Positions 22,085 to 34,400 of a DNA stretch of 64,000 nt are shown in pieces; position 1 is the first letter of the stretch; every line of letters starts with the position of its first letter. The notes beneath the pieces are model-generated. The model was not told the origin of the DNA. It worked only from the letters and a program-made list of their open reading frames with translations, and did no database searches. Position numbers and translations under genes: made by a program. Where the stretch lies: NCBI GenBank assembly GCA_943737045.1, contig CALSFV010000205.1, positions 1,814,001 to 1,878,000 on the forward strand. Direction: 5' to 3'. The DNA comes from Parapristionchus giblindavisi (taxonomy: Eukaryota; Nematoda; Chromadorea; Rhabditida; Diplogasteridae).

Positions 22085-23650
22085 GCACCCAGGAGTGACA
22101 ATATAATCCTGACTCCTCTCCCGCTCACCCAATCTCTCCCTCTCCCTCTCTCTCTCCCTCACCCTCTCTCCCTCTCCTTCTAAGCCGAAGAAAGAGGAAG
22201 AAATAATCTGAAGAGGTTAAAGAGGATGACTGGAAGGGACTCAAACATAGAAAAGCATCAACACAGTATAGTGAAGTGGAGAGGAAGTGTGGGAATTTTC
22301 ACAAAACGTAATTTCCCTTATTTCGTCATTGAAGTAACTCACAAGCTCCACAGTGTTCGTCCTGACTTAAAACGGCCTCTTTACAAATCAGTTTTTACAG
22401 TATTTTACAGTATGAACACATTATTCAAGATGCGTTCCAGTCAATCATCTTTGCTGCCTCGGAAACGAGGGACCGATGGATCGGATGAAGATGGTCATTC
22501 CGTATTTTTTGAAGTCTCCCTCGTCCTCGGCTAGATCCACGGGTCCGAGCAACAACAACTCTCTTATAGTCAAATGAAGTGATCTCTTATTGGACTTTTT
22601 TCAAACAGATGGCTTGGACGACAAAACGGTTGTAATTGACCCTTATTGCCCTTTTATGCTTATTCCCTGTCACGTATTAGTGTTGATGATGAATTAAAGA
22701 ATAAATATATTAAGAACAAAATAAATTGATTTTTTAAAGAGAAAATTAGTATTTACTATATTGTAATGTAATATACTCATCATTGGGATATGCAATGGTT
22801 ATTCCAATTGACGGGATATCCGAAACGAGGAGATCATGGGCATTATTCGGTAATGATTGATTGTTTACATTTAAAACATTTAATGTTATACAATACGTGA
22901 GTACAGAATCTCCGATCACTAAGAAATTCATGAAAAGGTTTTTGCAAAAAGCCTAGCTGTAGAAAAATATTAAAAGTAATTTTCAATAAAAAAACAAAAT
23001 CAGAAAAAAACTATACTCGTTTTACAAACTCTCTCGTATCTTTCTTCTTTTCGCTAGTCTGAAGAAGACTATCGCCATATGTTCTTTGAACCCAGAAGCG
23101 ACTATATACAGTGAGCTTCTTCCCTCCCTCTCTCCGGTCCCCCTCGACTCTACCCATTATAATTCACTCTATTTATTTATCACTTGCTCTCATATTAAAT
23201 GTAAGATAAATTAAATAAAATTAAATAAGACATAAGTTTCAATTATTCGATATATCAACCAAGCAACGAGAGAGCTGATTTCAAAGATACAGTAACCACT
23301 TATTGATGACATCATATTCTCTAATCTCTCCAACTTCAGAAATGACGTCTCGATCTGACGAAAAAGAGTGATTGTAAGATTTAGATGACGAATTGGTCAC
23401 TTGAGTAACTTCAAGATTACTGTATAAACAACTGACGTCACTTCGAGTAGAGGCCATACTAACACTTCCTTCATATGCCATACATCTTTTTCATACTCTT
23501 CATCTTCTTCCTCTTATTCTTCTAGGCCTGGTTCTTTCTCGGCTCATAAGAGAGTAAGATGGGACAGAGATTACTTATTTGGTCCTCTCCCTCTTCCTCT
23601 CCCTCTTCCTCTCCCTCTCCCTCTTCCTCTCCCTCTCCCTCTCCCTCTAC
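22085..23650. other. Region between VMP1 and GAD with C/T-rich microsatellites
   Basis: C/T-rich runs at about 22130-22185 (CTCTCTCCCTCTCCC) and 23575-23650 (CTCTTCCTCTCCCT). The segment 23085-23200 is a reverse-complement copy of 46850-46978 (GAAGCGACTATATACAGTGA). The missing 5' exon or exons of the GAD gene may lie here; I could not choose one. Confidence 0.6.
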
Positions 23651-23815
23651 TCCACATCCTCAACCTCTAAGTATTCCTCTTTTTCTCTGCTTCTCTCCCA
23701 TTCGCACACTCTCTCACCCTACTCATAAGTACTAAGATGACATCAGTCGCTTCATCATTCTTCTGAGAAGGATTACCGTAATCGAGAAGAGGGACTCGGA
23801 CTCCGCCCACAATAG

Positions 23816-26800
23816 ACTCCGCCCACTTCGACGAGTATCAGAGGGTGTCTAAGGTGCGTGAGAGAGCTAGAGCTCATCCAGTCATGGACGACGAGAAGCG
23901 ACTCGTGGAGTTGAAGTATTCGGGTATGTTGAAGGAGATAACCTCCCCGCTCTGACCATACTCTCTCACTTCCTTTTAGTGAGTGAGAGTATTGCGAGAG
24001 AGGACGGTTTAAATTTTCTTATGCCGCCTAATTATATTCTGCATTTTCCCTAAAACAAAATCGGAAAAAATATTAATATGAACAAATTCGGAGACTCTTT
24101 TGGAAAATTTTATGTTTTATGGATGACAATTATTCTAGATCTAATTCCGCACAAGCCGGAGGGATGGGCAGACACGGAAGTATTTCTGAGAAATGTGGGT
24201 GTAATGCTTTTTTCAAAACTTATAATGAAAGAATAGCTTCATAACGAAAATAAAAGAAAGGCAACGAAACCTTGGTTTACTCAATATCTCGTACATTTTT
24301 CTTTTGTTTATACTTTTGACAGAGAACAGAGCACATGTGAATTGTTCTAATTACTTGCTGATACACAGAGGTGTTCTTGAACGTCTGTATACCCTTTTTC
24401 GATAAATGTAGGTGAAATTACTAGCCTGAGACTAGGATTTTTAATGGCATACACAGTGTCACTTCAGTTTTAAATTCACAAAATGGAATTCAGTTTCAGA
24501 GTTTTGAGTTTTCGGTTTTCAAGTGACACTGTGTTTTGGCTAACACCTCCCTTTACGATTGTCTCGTCACGTTCAGGGTTATTGTTATGTCCTTAGGCAC
24601 AACACGTAGTAGAGCAGAGACTTTATTAACAGAGAGAGAAACAGCACAACCGTGCGACGAGAGAGAAAACTATAAGAGTGAAGCTGGGGATAGGAACCGC
24701 AGCTTATATACTGACGCGAGAGGCTACGACGCGTCGCGGTTAGGAGGGAAGTCAAATGGTACAAAAGGGTAGTACGCTAGGTCAGACTTTGGAGCGTACA
24801 TAATAGTTATCAAACTTCATCGATAGATAAATATTCAGGTGATGGAAGTTCTTCTCTCATATCTCAAAGAACAATCCGATCGATCGTCGAAAATCCTCGA
24901 GTTCCATCATCCGGCGGAGATGGAGAAACTCATCGATCTCGCCATTCCTGATGGTGGAGAAAATCTCGACACGCTCGTCAAGGTATACGGTAGTCAGGGA
25001 AGGATTACTGGACTAGATTACTGTAACGGACGGACGTATACGGTAGCCTGGAAAGGATTTATGAAGCTAGGATATGGTAGAATACTGTAACGGAAGGACG
25101 TGTATTGTAGACGGGGATGGTTTATGAAACCGATGGGGTACGATAGTCTCGCTATAAATATTGATAATCATTGTCTCGTTTCTAAGGGCTTACACCGAGC
25201 AAATTTACTCTCCACTCTGGCAACGTTCTCTCGTAGACAAAAAAAAGCTAGAGAGAGCACTGCCAGATTGAAGAGTTTCAAATTAGCTCGTGTCTGCAAA
25301 ACATATTCGGTTGAGCCAGATGAACTAACTAGCTGGCTAGTAAGCAAATTTAATTTCTCGTCATCAACAATCATATTCTTCAGGCATGCGCCCGCGTCCT
25401 CAGCCTCGGTGTGAAGACCGGTCACCCAAGATTCTACAATCAGGTACTTAAGATTACTTAAGACTAAGTTTACTTAAGTGTTAACTTAACCTAACAAGGG
25501 AATCCTTTCAGCTCGCGGAAAGCAATCCAGATGAAAAATTGCAGAAGCATTGTTGAAGTCAATAGAAAAAGATATGTGAAGTCGAAAAATGCAGCAGGGC
25601 AATACCCTAGCCGCAGCATCTATCCAAACTTGGTCAAACTTAGTGCGCATTCGCCGCATTCTGAAGCAATGATTGAAACCTTATTGGTGGCGCAGTTCCT
25701 TCGTACAACAGCTTTGATGTTATCTTTTCGGAATCTTTTTGTCTGTAATGTACGAGATACTTTCCAATGCATTCACCAATCAAATTGATACCATTCTTCA
25801 GAGATAGGGACAATAAATTCAAATTATTGGCGGCGAATGCGCACCAAGTTTTGACCAAGTTTGGATGGATGCTGCGGCTCGGGTGTTGCCCTGCTGCATT
25901 TTCCGACTTCACATATCATTTTATATTGCTTTCAACAATGCCCGTGCAAATTTTCATCTGGATTGCTTTCCGCGAGCTGAAAGGATTCCCTTGTAAGTCA
26001 ATGACTTAAGATCTCGTGTGGACTGGATCTGGTCTCAATGGCCGGAGAGTGGCTAACCGCCACGGCGAACACTAATATGTAAGGAATAAGTTTTAATTAA
26101 TATGATAATTTAAATAAAAGTCCATTCTAAGGCTTATTTTTTCCTAATTATCGATCAAGTAATACTCACGTTGCTTTAGCTTTTTCGTAACATGTTTGTC
26201 TTCTAATGCTCATTGGACAATAACAAGCTCTTGTGTTTTATTCTTTTCTTTTTATTTCTTCATAAATCCATTCCACTCAAAGTCTCTCTCTAATCTTTTC
26301 ATGTGAATGTCGACTGAAAAGGAAATAAGCTCTAGTTTCGAGCATTTTGGGGTTGCCAGAATTGAAGTAGATTGAACTTGCTTGCATCTGAAAGTAGACT
26401 ATAGATTATATGAACTGAATTCAGATCTGATTATAGTTTGAACAATGTGCAAAATTAGACAAAGAAGTGAGGTTTGAAGTTAGCTCAAGTTCTATGGTTT
26501 GCTCTACTTTCAGATTTGAAAAAAGGTTATAGTATAAAAAAAACAAGAGGATAGACGTAGTGTAACTGATTTCCTTTGAAATCAGAAAGCTATAGCTATA
26601 TTATGATAAACCTCAGATCGTTGAACTCGCAACTATGGCACAAACATTTTTTCACCAATTTCATTGCTTTTAAAGTCGACACTGTATCACATTTGAATTG
26701 AACGTTATAATAGTTTCGTGAAACATATCATTCATTATGATAAACCCTGAAAACTTCTAGATTTACTTTCCACTGCGGATTCACATTTAACCTATTGGTT

Positions 26801-29800
26801 TCCCACTAAACAGTTAGGGCTCCTATTAACTAGTTGTGGTTCCCGTTAACCACTTCTGATATCCATTAACCACTACGAGTACCCGTTACCGTAACCAGCT
26901 TCCAATTATTAAGGTTCACCTATGAGATCGCTCCCGTGTTCATTCTTATGGAGAAGGAGATCATGCGCAAAATGTGGGAGGCAATCGGATGGGACATCGA
27001 GAAAGCCGATGGAATATTCGCACCCGGTAGGTTATACATACATACATGGGTATATATGCCAGAATAAACCCAAATGAATTTTGCGTTGGGATTCCACTAC
27101 AGTAAGGGTACAAGATCTTTGGGATATAGTCTAGTCGGGATTTTAATGTAAAATAATCTTCAATTTTCTCTACACCTTTACTTTTATGAAATTTCATAAC
27201 ATGAACATGTCAATTATTATTGGTTTCTCATATATTATCAATTATAGCAGCAATCTCTTGCATGACTTCGTGTGATTAGAACGGGATAGCTTTACCTTTT
27301 ACAATTAGCTTTTTATTTCATATTGTAATCGTAATATTGAATGCAGGCGGAGCCATCGCTAATCTCTACGCGATGCTCGCCGCGCGTCATCACATGTACC
27401 CCAGAAGCAAGCATCTCGGAGTCTCCGATCTGCCAACATTGTGTGCCTTCACTTCGGAAGATGTAAGTGGGCTATAAATTCCAACAGGCCTTATTCATGA
27501 ATTTCGTTGCCCTGCAAGCGTCACATCGAACGCTTACACGGAGGTGTTTGTCAAAAAACCTCCCCTCCGGCGGATGTTATATATTGTTAATAAACGTTTA
27601 GAAGGGTATAGTTCCAAAAGAAAATTCATAAATGCTGTCTAACAAATCTCTGACAAGTCTGCCGTCACAAGAGTATTATTAAAAATTTTGTACAAAAGGT
27701 CCCAACACGCATAAGACGTAGCATCTTAATTTAATTTAATCTATATGACATGTTGTTTTCAAGTATTCTATTGTTTCTAATTTCAGTCTCACTACTCGAT
27801 CAAATCGGCCGCTGCCACTTCAGGAATCGGTAATACTTAAATTTTAGCCAATAAATCAATATTTTTAATTGATTAATTAATTATTTAAATTCATTAATTA
27901 TGATATTTTCCACAGGAGCCGATTACTGCTTCAACATTCCCGTCGATCCATCGGGACGCATGATCCCTGAGGCGCTCGAGGCGAAGGTCATCCAGTGCAA
28001 GAAGGACGGTAGGTTACCCGTTTCCCTTTGGTTAACCAGTGGTTAACCATTGGTTAACACCACTTTTAACCATTCCTTCTTTAGGCTTGTGTCCATTCTT
28101 CGTCTCCGCAACAGCCGGCACTACTGTCTACGGTGCCTGGGATCCGATCGAACGCATTGCTGACATTTGTGAACGTCACAAGCTCTGGTTCCATGTCGAT
28201 GTAGGTAGATCAAAGTTCAAAGATCAAAGATCAAAGATCAGAGTCCAAATCAATTTCCTACAGGCAGCCTGGGGTGGTGGAGTACTTCTATCGCCAGAGC
28301 ATCGTCATAAACTAGCAGGTAGATCAATGTGATCGAAACCGACGGTTACAGTATCTCTTTGAATATTGATTACTGTAATTATCGCCTACCGTAACCCTTA
28401 TAAAATTACAGTAATCTTTTTTAAGGTATCGAACGTGCGAACTCGGTCACGTGGAATCCCCACAAACTCATGGGAGCTCTTCTACAGTGCTCAGCCGTGC
28501 TGCTCAGACAGGATGTTCGTGATAAATTTCAATTTAAAAAATCATAAATTCGAATTTAAAAAAAACTAAAATAATAGCGAAAACTGTTATAAGATTAGGC
28601 AAACTAAATTTTTTTTTATTCGTTATGCTCTTTCTTTGGAACAGCGATCTCCCGCAGTACTTCGTGCGCCTTGAATAATGGGTTGTACCTTTAACTTTAT
28701 TTGCAAAATTGAATTCTCTTCAGGGCATTCTCTTCCAGTGCAACCAGATGTCCGCCGACTACTTGTTCATGCAGGTATGACACTAAGCTAAGTCCATGAC
28801 CTTAAGCGACCTTGGTCTTAAGTACATCAGTCCTAACTAGGTCAATGTTAAGGACAAGCCTTATGACTGCTCATTTGACACCGGAGACAAGGCGATGCAG
28901 TGTGGCCGACACAACGACGTTTTCAAGCTATGGCTAATGTGGAAGAGCAAGGTACTGGTGTCGAGAATTTTCCTTTCTTGCTCGCAAGTTTTTATACCCA
29001 TGTTTCACCTTTTGCTTATGTGATTTCGTTCTCTATTTTATTCGATAAGGTTACGGCATTCATTAAAAAAAAGATTTTTTTTGCTTTTCGATATACGCCA
29101 TAGTAAGCAAATTTTTTGGTTGAGTGAATAGTTTTTTTCCTAAAAAATTGTTAATTGGAATATTAAGATAAATAATTTAAATAAATATGAATAAATCGTT
29201 CCAGGGCAACGAGGGATTCCGTCAACAGATCAATCATCTCTTTGATCTCTGTGCCTACATGGCCGCACAGCTCAGACGCACCGAGGGATACGAACTCGTC
29301 GTCGATCCTGTAAGTTCCCGCCCTTTTGAGGATTTGAACTTATTCAAAAATTGGTTCTGGCGCGAAATCATCGTCGACTATTTGTCAAGCTACTAAAGCT
29401 TGAATTCCATCCTATTTTTTGTTCTACGATTTTTGAATTTTGATCTTTGTAAGCTCACATACATTTTATTAGAATCTCTTTGATCTTTGTCAGCCCGAGT
29501 ATCTCAATGTGTGCTTCTGGTACATTCCCTCGAGTATTCGTCATCTCGATCCGAAAGAGAGAACGGCCAGATTGGAGAAGGCAAGTATTATAATTAAATA
29601 ATTTTAAAATCTCTAAAAATCAAACTAATATTTTCCCTGAAAATTCATGATACTGTGCATAGCTCTGCTTGTAGACATGTCGTGTTGAAGATATCGTTTT
29701 GAGTTTGAAAATCACAAAGCTAAATGACTTTTTTCGTAACCTATGATCATGGAGATCAAAGATTAAGTTCTAGATCGCTCCTAAGATCAAAGCTCGAATG

Positions 29801-30149
29801 ATGGAGAGAGGCACGACGATGGTTGGATATCAACCGGATAAACAACGTCCAAATTTCTTCAGAATGATCTTTTCCAACCAGGTATATAATCAATATTTCT
29901 CTGAAAATACAAATCAATTATCTGTATGTTAACAATCACAATTTCTAAAAATGCGGGTATGATAAATGTTTCATTTCTAAAATTAGGAATGTTAAATAAT
30001 TACAAAGCAGAACTCGTTCTTCATAAGTTCGATCTTTGATCTTCGATCTTCGATCTCTGATCTTTGATCTTTCATTCCAGGCAATAACCCGTGGTGACAT
30101 CGACTTCCTCGTCAAGGAGATCGCCGAAATCGGAGAGAGTCTCGAATAA
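23816..30149 (+). CDS. unc-25: Glutamate decarboxylase (GAD), 5' end incomplete
   Basis: Eighteen exons: 23816-23923, 24139-24194, 24839-24982, 25384-25443, 26012-26079, 26914-27026, 27347-27462, 27787-27829, 27916-28008, 28085-28200, 28264-28318, 28426-28514, 28724-28774, 28853-28951, 29205-29309, 29494-29580, 29774-29881 and 30081-30149. About 525 residues are visible. It is a PLP-dependent group II decarboxylase that converts glutamate to GABA in GABAergic neurons. Diagnostic motifs are [72 protein letters not shown] (Lys binds PLP), [17 protein letters not shown] and [10 protein letters not shown]. The first exon boundary (AG at 23814-23815) is weak and no start ATG was found, so a short N-terminal exon is missing. 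The intron after 29580 begins GC (GCAAGT). Confidence 0.95.
24455..24780. other. Repeat-like segment in GAD intron
   Basis: A short inverted repeat (CACAGTGTCACTT ... AAGTGACACTGTG, 24455-24535) is followed by a more GC-rich stretch with CGACGCGTCGCG. Not identified. I see no coding frame with homology. Confidence 0.4.
25182..25300. repeat. Diverged MITE, family A, copy 2
   Basis: CTCTGGCAACGTTCTCTCG and CTAGAGAGAGCACTGCCAGA form the arms. The TTAA ends are not preserved. Located in GAD intron 3. Confidence 0.55.
25498..25992. repeat. 495-bp inverted repeat in GAD intron 4
   Basis: Arms of about 160 bp (25498-25660 and 25832-25992) are near-complementary, for example AGCTCGCGGAAAGCAATCC against GGATTGCTTTCCGCGAGCT. 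The left arm carries CTTTCAG, which mimics a splice acceptor. The real next exon starts at 26012, just beyond the element. Confidence 0.85.
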
Positions 30150-31440
30150 CCCCTTTAACATAGATACCTTTAACATAACTGTAGCCCTACTTTAGCCTAA
30201 CGTTAAACTAAGTCTTGATCGTTTACTATTAATTCCATTCCGATATTTTTATCCATTCCTACACCATTACTTTACCTTCTAATGCATTACTCTATTAGAT
30301 CTGTGTTTGTTTTCATTTATAATCAATTACAATTTCTATTCCTTGCTTGCCTTGATCTGATCTTTGATCTTTGATCTTTAATCTCTGATCTCAGTCCCGT
30401 TGATTATGTACCATACCATTGTAGATATTGCTTGCTTCCAATTGATCTTCGCTGAATTACATCGACTGTTCATTGCTTTCACTATAGGTGAATAAACAAC
30501 TCTTTTATTTTATTGATGAACCTTACGTAGCAAGTGTTTTTCATCAAGAACAAAATGTTCGAGTGCAAGGAAATTATGGGACACATCAAAATTATGATGG
30601 GCTGGAAATGGAGAATTGAGAGATACCAATTGATCACGTCTATATGTAGTTTCATGCTCAACATAATTATATATATAATCATTTGCAAATCAAAAGGATC
30701 GAAAACAAATCATTCAATTTGTAATCTTCGTTAAATAGTTTGGCAAGCCGAATAAATGAAAATCGCCACTCTCGTTTGATGAGCGAGAGAATTTGGACCG
30801 ATCACATAATTGCAAATCTGATTTTTCATACTTGGAATCATCATTTAGATGAGAATAAAGATTAAAGATTAAAGAATCTTATCGACAGCAATAACTTCTG
30901 TTCATTCGAATCGATACATGGCAGAGAAGCCAAGACATTGCAAACTCGTAAAATATCAAGCCGATTGTCAGGCGATTATGGCTTTGCAGATCTTGAAATC
31001 GATTATGAACAGTAATAATGGCCATCGAAATGATCCATTTCAGGCAATTCTGTGGTCATAAACGAAATAATATCTGCCTATATAAGCTAGGTAGGCAGGG
31101 AAGCTTAGCCATTCAGCCTAAATTGTTTCAGCTCTGCCTCGTTCTGTTGTGTATTCTCCAACATGGATCCAATGTGGAACATGGTTCCACAATCCTCCGA
31201 AATAGATCGATATCGTCGATTGGGGTCTCGATCGGGCCTGCTACTGGAGAGGAAGAATGTTTGATTAAATGTCCTCGTCAGAACTTGTCCATGTCCTCTA
31301 GACGCCTACATGGAGTCCGTCCTTGTCTCACCCCCCCCCCCTAACCTAGGAACTAGGCACAAAAATATCATAGAAACAAAACTATTATAGGATCTCTTAT
31401 TTCTCTAATTTAGCTAAAGCTAATCTCTAATTTAGCTCTC
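30150..31440. other. GAD 3' flank and EGF-gene upstream region
   Basis: AATAAA at 30491-30496 may serve GAD. TGATCTT repeats occur at 30355-30390. An unbroken C run lies near 31330. A first exon with signal peptide for the EGF gene is expected here but not proven; LCLVLLCILQHG at 31118-31160 is hydrophobic, but no in-phase start was fixed. Confidence 0.4.
31078..31086 (+). promoter_or_regulatory. Possible TATA box of the EGF gene
   Basis: CTATATAAG lies about 360 bases before the first exon I can assign. Only the motif and its position support it. Confidence 0.25.
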
Positions 31441-31447
31441 TCCACAG

Positions 31448-34400
31448 CCAAGCCACCAACAAAACCCGACGATCCTAGCCAGTGTGGAATGATTGTGAGT
31501 TTTCTGGGTTGATTTTTTTGGAATTGGGTTTCGGGATTGCGTTTTGGGATTGGGTTTTGAGGTTGGGATTGGGATTTGTGAGGACTCGCACAAAAAAATC
31601 GGTACAAAATTATAGGCGCTATTCCCGACAACGGACAAGTGCTGGAAGAGATTCGAGAATGTCACCCAACACGAAGAACTGTGCGATAAGAACTTTGGTA
31701 AACTCAAGGTAAATTCGCGAATTTTCATTTCTCGTTGAAACTTTAAGAAAAGAACATAAATATGTTGTTGGTCTGTGTGCAATATTGGACGGTACGATAA
31801 TATTGGTATTGATGCTCGCTTTTCTTTCAATGATGCAGTAATCTAGAAAGGATGCGCATAAAAGGCAGTGGAGAGAATGTTCTTTTTTGCACACTGTCTC
31901 GCCTCTATTCGTTTCGAATAATAAATTATCTACGCCCGAGGCGCTACAGTAATTAAGTGAACAATGATAGGGTAGCAATAAAATGTTTCTGTTCTTTTCG
32001 CGAATTATAAATACAGCATTACTTACATTTCCGTCACTTCAGTATAAGGATTTGTCAACAGATCGATTCACTGGAGCTGAATGTTATTGTAATGAACAAT
32101 CAAGAGGAGACGGCTACAATTGTCGTAAGTTTCACTTCAAGGCTCTCTCAATGGTCTCTATATTGTGCACACTATTTCTCTGTTCTCTAACAACGAGAAA
32201 GCATTGCGCGAAGGAGAGACCATTGAGAGAGGTTACGCTCCCTTTCAATCAGTGAATAATGCACTTGAAACATGGCGAAATTTGAGAAGTGTTAGAAAGA
32301 TTTCTCAAATGAAAAAAAGTGACTTTATCATATATGTGCGCGATGGTACTCTGCGTAGTTTCTTGATAAGTTTACACTCAGCGGTAGTCAATACAGCCTT
32401 TATATTTTAGTGATTATTGTCATAATGAAGGTAAAGATATGGTTTTTCATTGTGAAGCCAATGGTGTAGAAGACAAGGCAGATTTTTAATTTATTCAAAA
32501 CGTCTCGGCGAAATTCACCATCTTCGAGTGAAAATTGACACCTGAAACTTGGGTAATACAAATAGTTTAAATTCGTGCAGAGTCACGATGCACTCCGAAT
32601 CAGACTACAACGTTAACGTGTGCCTCTGGAATGTTTTGCGACGTTGACAAAGACAATGTGCCCTACTGCTCTTGCCCAATGGGATATCAAAAGGGAGCGA
32701 CCGGAGCTTGCGAAGGTTTGTCCCTAATCTATTTTTATTAAACGTTTTCCTCAAATAAATAAATAAATTTCATCTTTTCTTGGACAAAACAAAATAAACA
32801 ATATTCTATATGTAATATGTATTGATTTTTTGATTGGAAGAACGACTAAAATATACTGCAATAACTGAATCACAGCTTTGATTCTATTACTCAAAGGAAA
32901 ACATTAAAAAGGACACCCCGAGCTAATTTGAAACTTTCCGCTCTGGCAGCGATCTCTCGCTTTCTCTGTTTACGAGAGAGTATTGCCAATGCGGAGAGTA
33001 ATATTAGCTTGGGATGTGCCTTTAATAATGAACTGATAATACATTACAGCTGTGCCCAATGCTTGCGATACTTGCAAGCATTTCTGCCACGTTGCGTCGA
33101 AATGTATGAATATACCGAGCGGGGTTGGTATATGCTTCTGCCTTAAAGATAATTTGAAAAAAAACGTGTATAACCTGCTTTTCATGGCCGCCAACTTTGT
33201 GTAAAATTTATTTAACCTGGCAGAAAGTTGGCGGGCCAAAAGTAGGCTATGAACGTGTCTAGAATTATCTGACAACGAGTAGGACGCTCTGATTAGTAAT
33301 CGAATGATTTGTGCAGGAATGGTTGTTCGATTGTGAGCCCTGCAGGGTTGACCTTGGATACACTGGAACTGGAAAGAGCTGCAAAAGTGGGATTTAATCT
33401 TTTTTCCCAATTTTCCATTGAGATTGATCACACGAGCTCTCTACTCTTTACTTAATTATCGCCCCCAAAATCGTGCATCTACACTGAAAAAAAAGCAATT
33501 CCCTAGCTAATAATAAGGATCCCAGTGGAATTATTTCTAGTCAGATAATGGAACAATTATCTTATGTGACTGGGAATAATTCCTCCGTGGTACCTTAGCT
33601 AGGGATGTTTTTCTTCAATTTGCATTTTTCGTCGTATGCTTCATATTATGCTTTTGTAGACGTGAATGAATGCACTGCTGAAACTCACAATTGCGACCCT
33701 AGAGCAACATGTGTCGACAAAGTCCCCATCGATGATGACGACCATTACAAGTATGATCATATTTTTCGTTTGTTCTTCGTGTTTTTTTTTCTAATCAATG
33801 TTTCTATCCTAGATACATCTGTACTTGTCCACCAGGGTGGAGACACAATCCACATGCAGGCACCACATGTACTCCATGCGAGGGTAAATTATTATTATTA
33901 ATATTAAAGTATTATTATTATTAAATTATTATTATATTATTAATATTAAATTATTATTATTATCTCCTCGTTTTTGATCCGTTTTGAGAAGATAAATATA
34001 TTATTATATTATTAAAATGAGTTATTAAAATGCAGACAACAATGAGTGCGAAGAGAAACCTGGCATCTGTGGACAATATGCTAATTGCGAGAACACACTT
34101 GGATCCTACAATTGCCACTGCAAGCCTGGATTCAAAAAGGATTCTGAAGGGTAGGGCAACTTCCTCTTTTGCCATTGCTCGTTATACTAGGTGTTTATAA
34201 CAGTGATTTCGCTGATGATTGCTTTATAGTAATACTTTATCACATTCGCACATTGGTGCGGTGGGTCATGCAGGGGATCCTTCATAGATCAATGGGTTCT
34301 TCGTTCATCTATACGTCTATTAATCTTGCAATATCTCATCTCTCTTGATGGTCCTTCACTATCTGCTCTTTCGACGAGATAGAATCGATTGCTGATTGCT

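Larger units (their letters stand above)
31448..33386 (+). other. EGF gene, N-terminal exon block (exons 1-6)
   Basis: Exons 31448-31494, 31616-31708 ([20 protein letters not shown]), 32043-32124 ([17 protein letters not shown]), 32581-32715 ([17 protein letters not shown] ... [10 protein letters not shown]), 33050 to about 33168 ([16 protein letters not shown]) and 33317-33386 ([11 protein letters not shown]). These are cysteine-rich but not standard calcium-binding EGFs. The exon 5 to exon 6 junction is uncertain because it leaves extra residues between CFC and GYTG. Confidence 0.65.

Noticed and set aside
22430..22560. Candidate first exon of GAD
   Set aside because: The frame is short and no splice signal links it in phase to 23816.
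24540..24780. Possible LTR or retrotransposon piece
   Set aside because: No primer-binding site, polypurine tract, matching second LTR or gag/pol frame is visible.
31144..31290. Short open frame starting MDPMWNM as the EGF-gene start
   Set aside because: It has no signal peptide and its link to 31448 is not supported by phase; left unassigned.
31410..31978. Minus-strand frames of 73-132 codons
   Set aside because: They lie opposite EGF exons 1-2 and a TTGGGATT-rich intron; no domain recognised.
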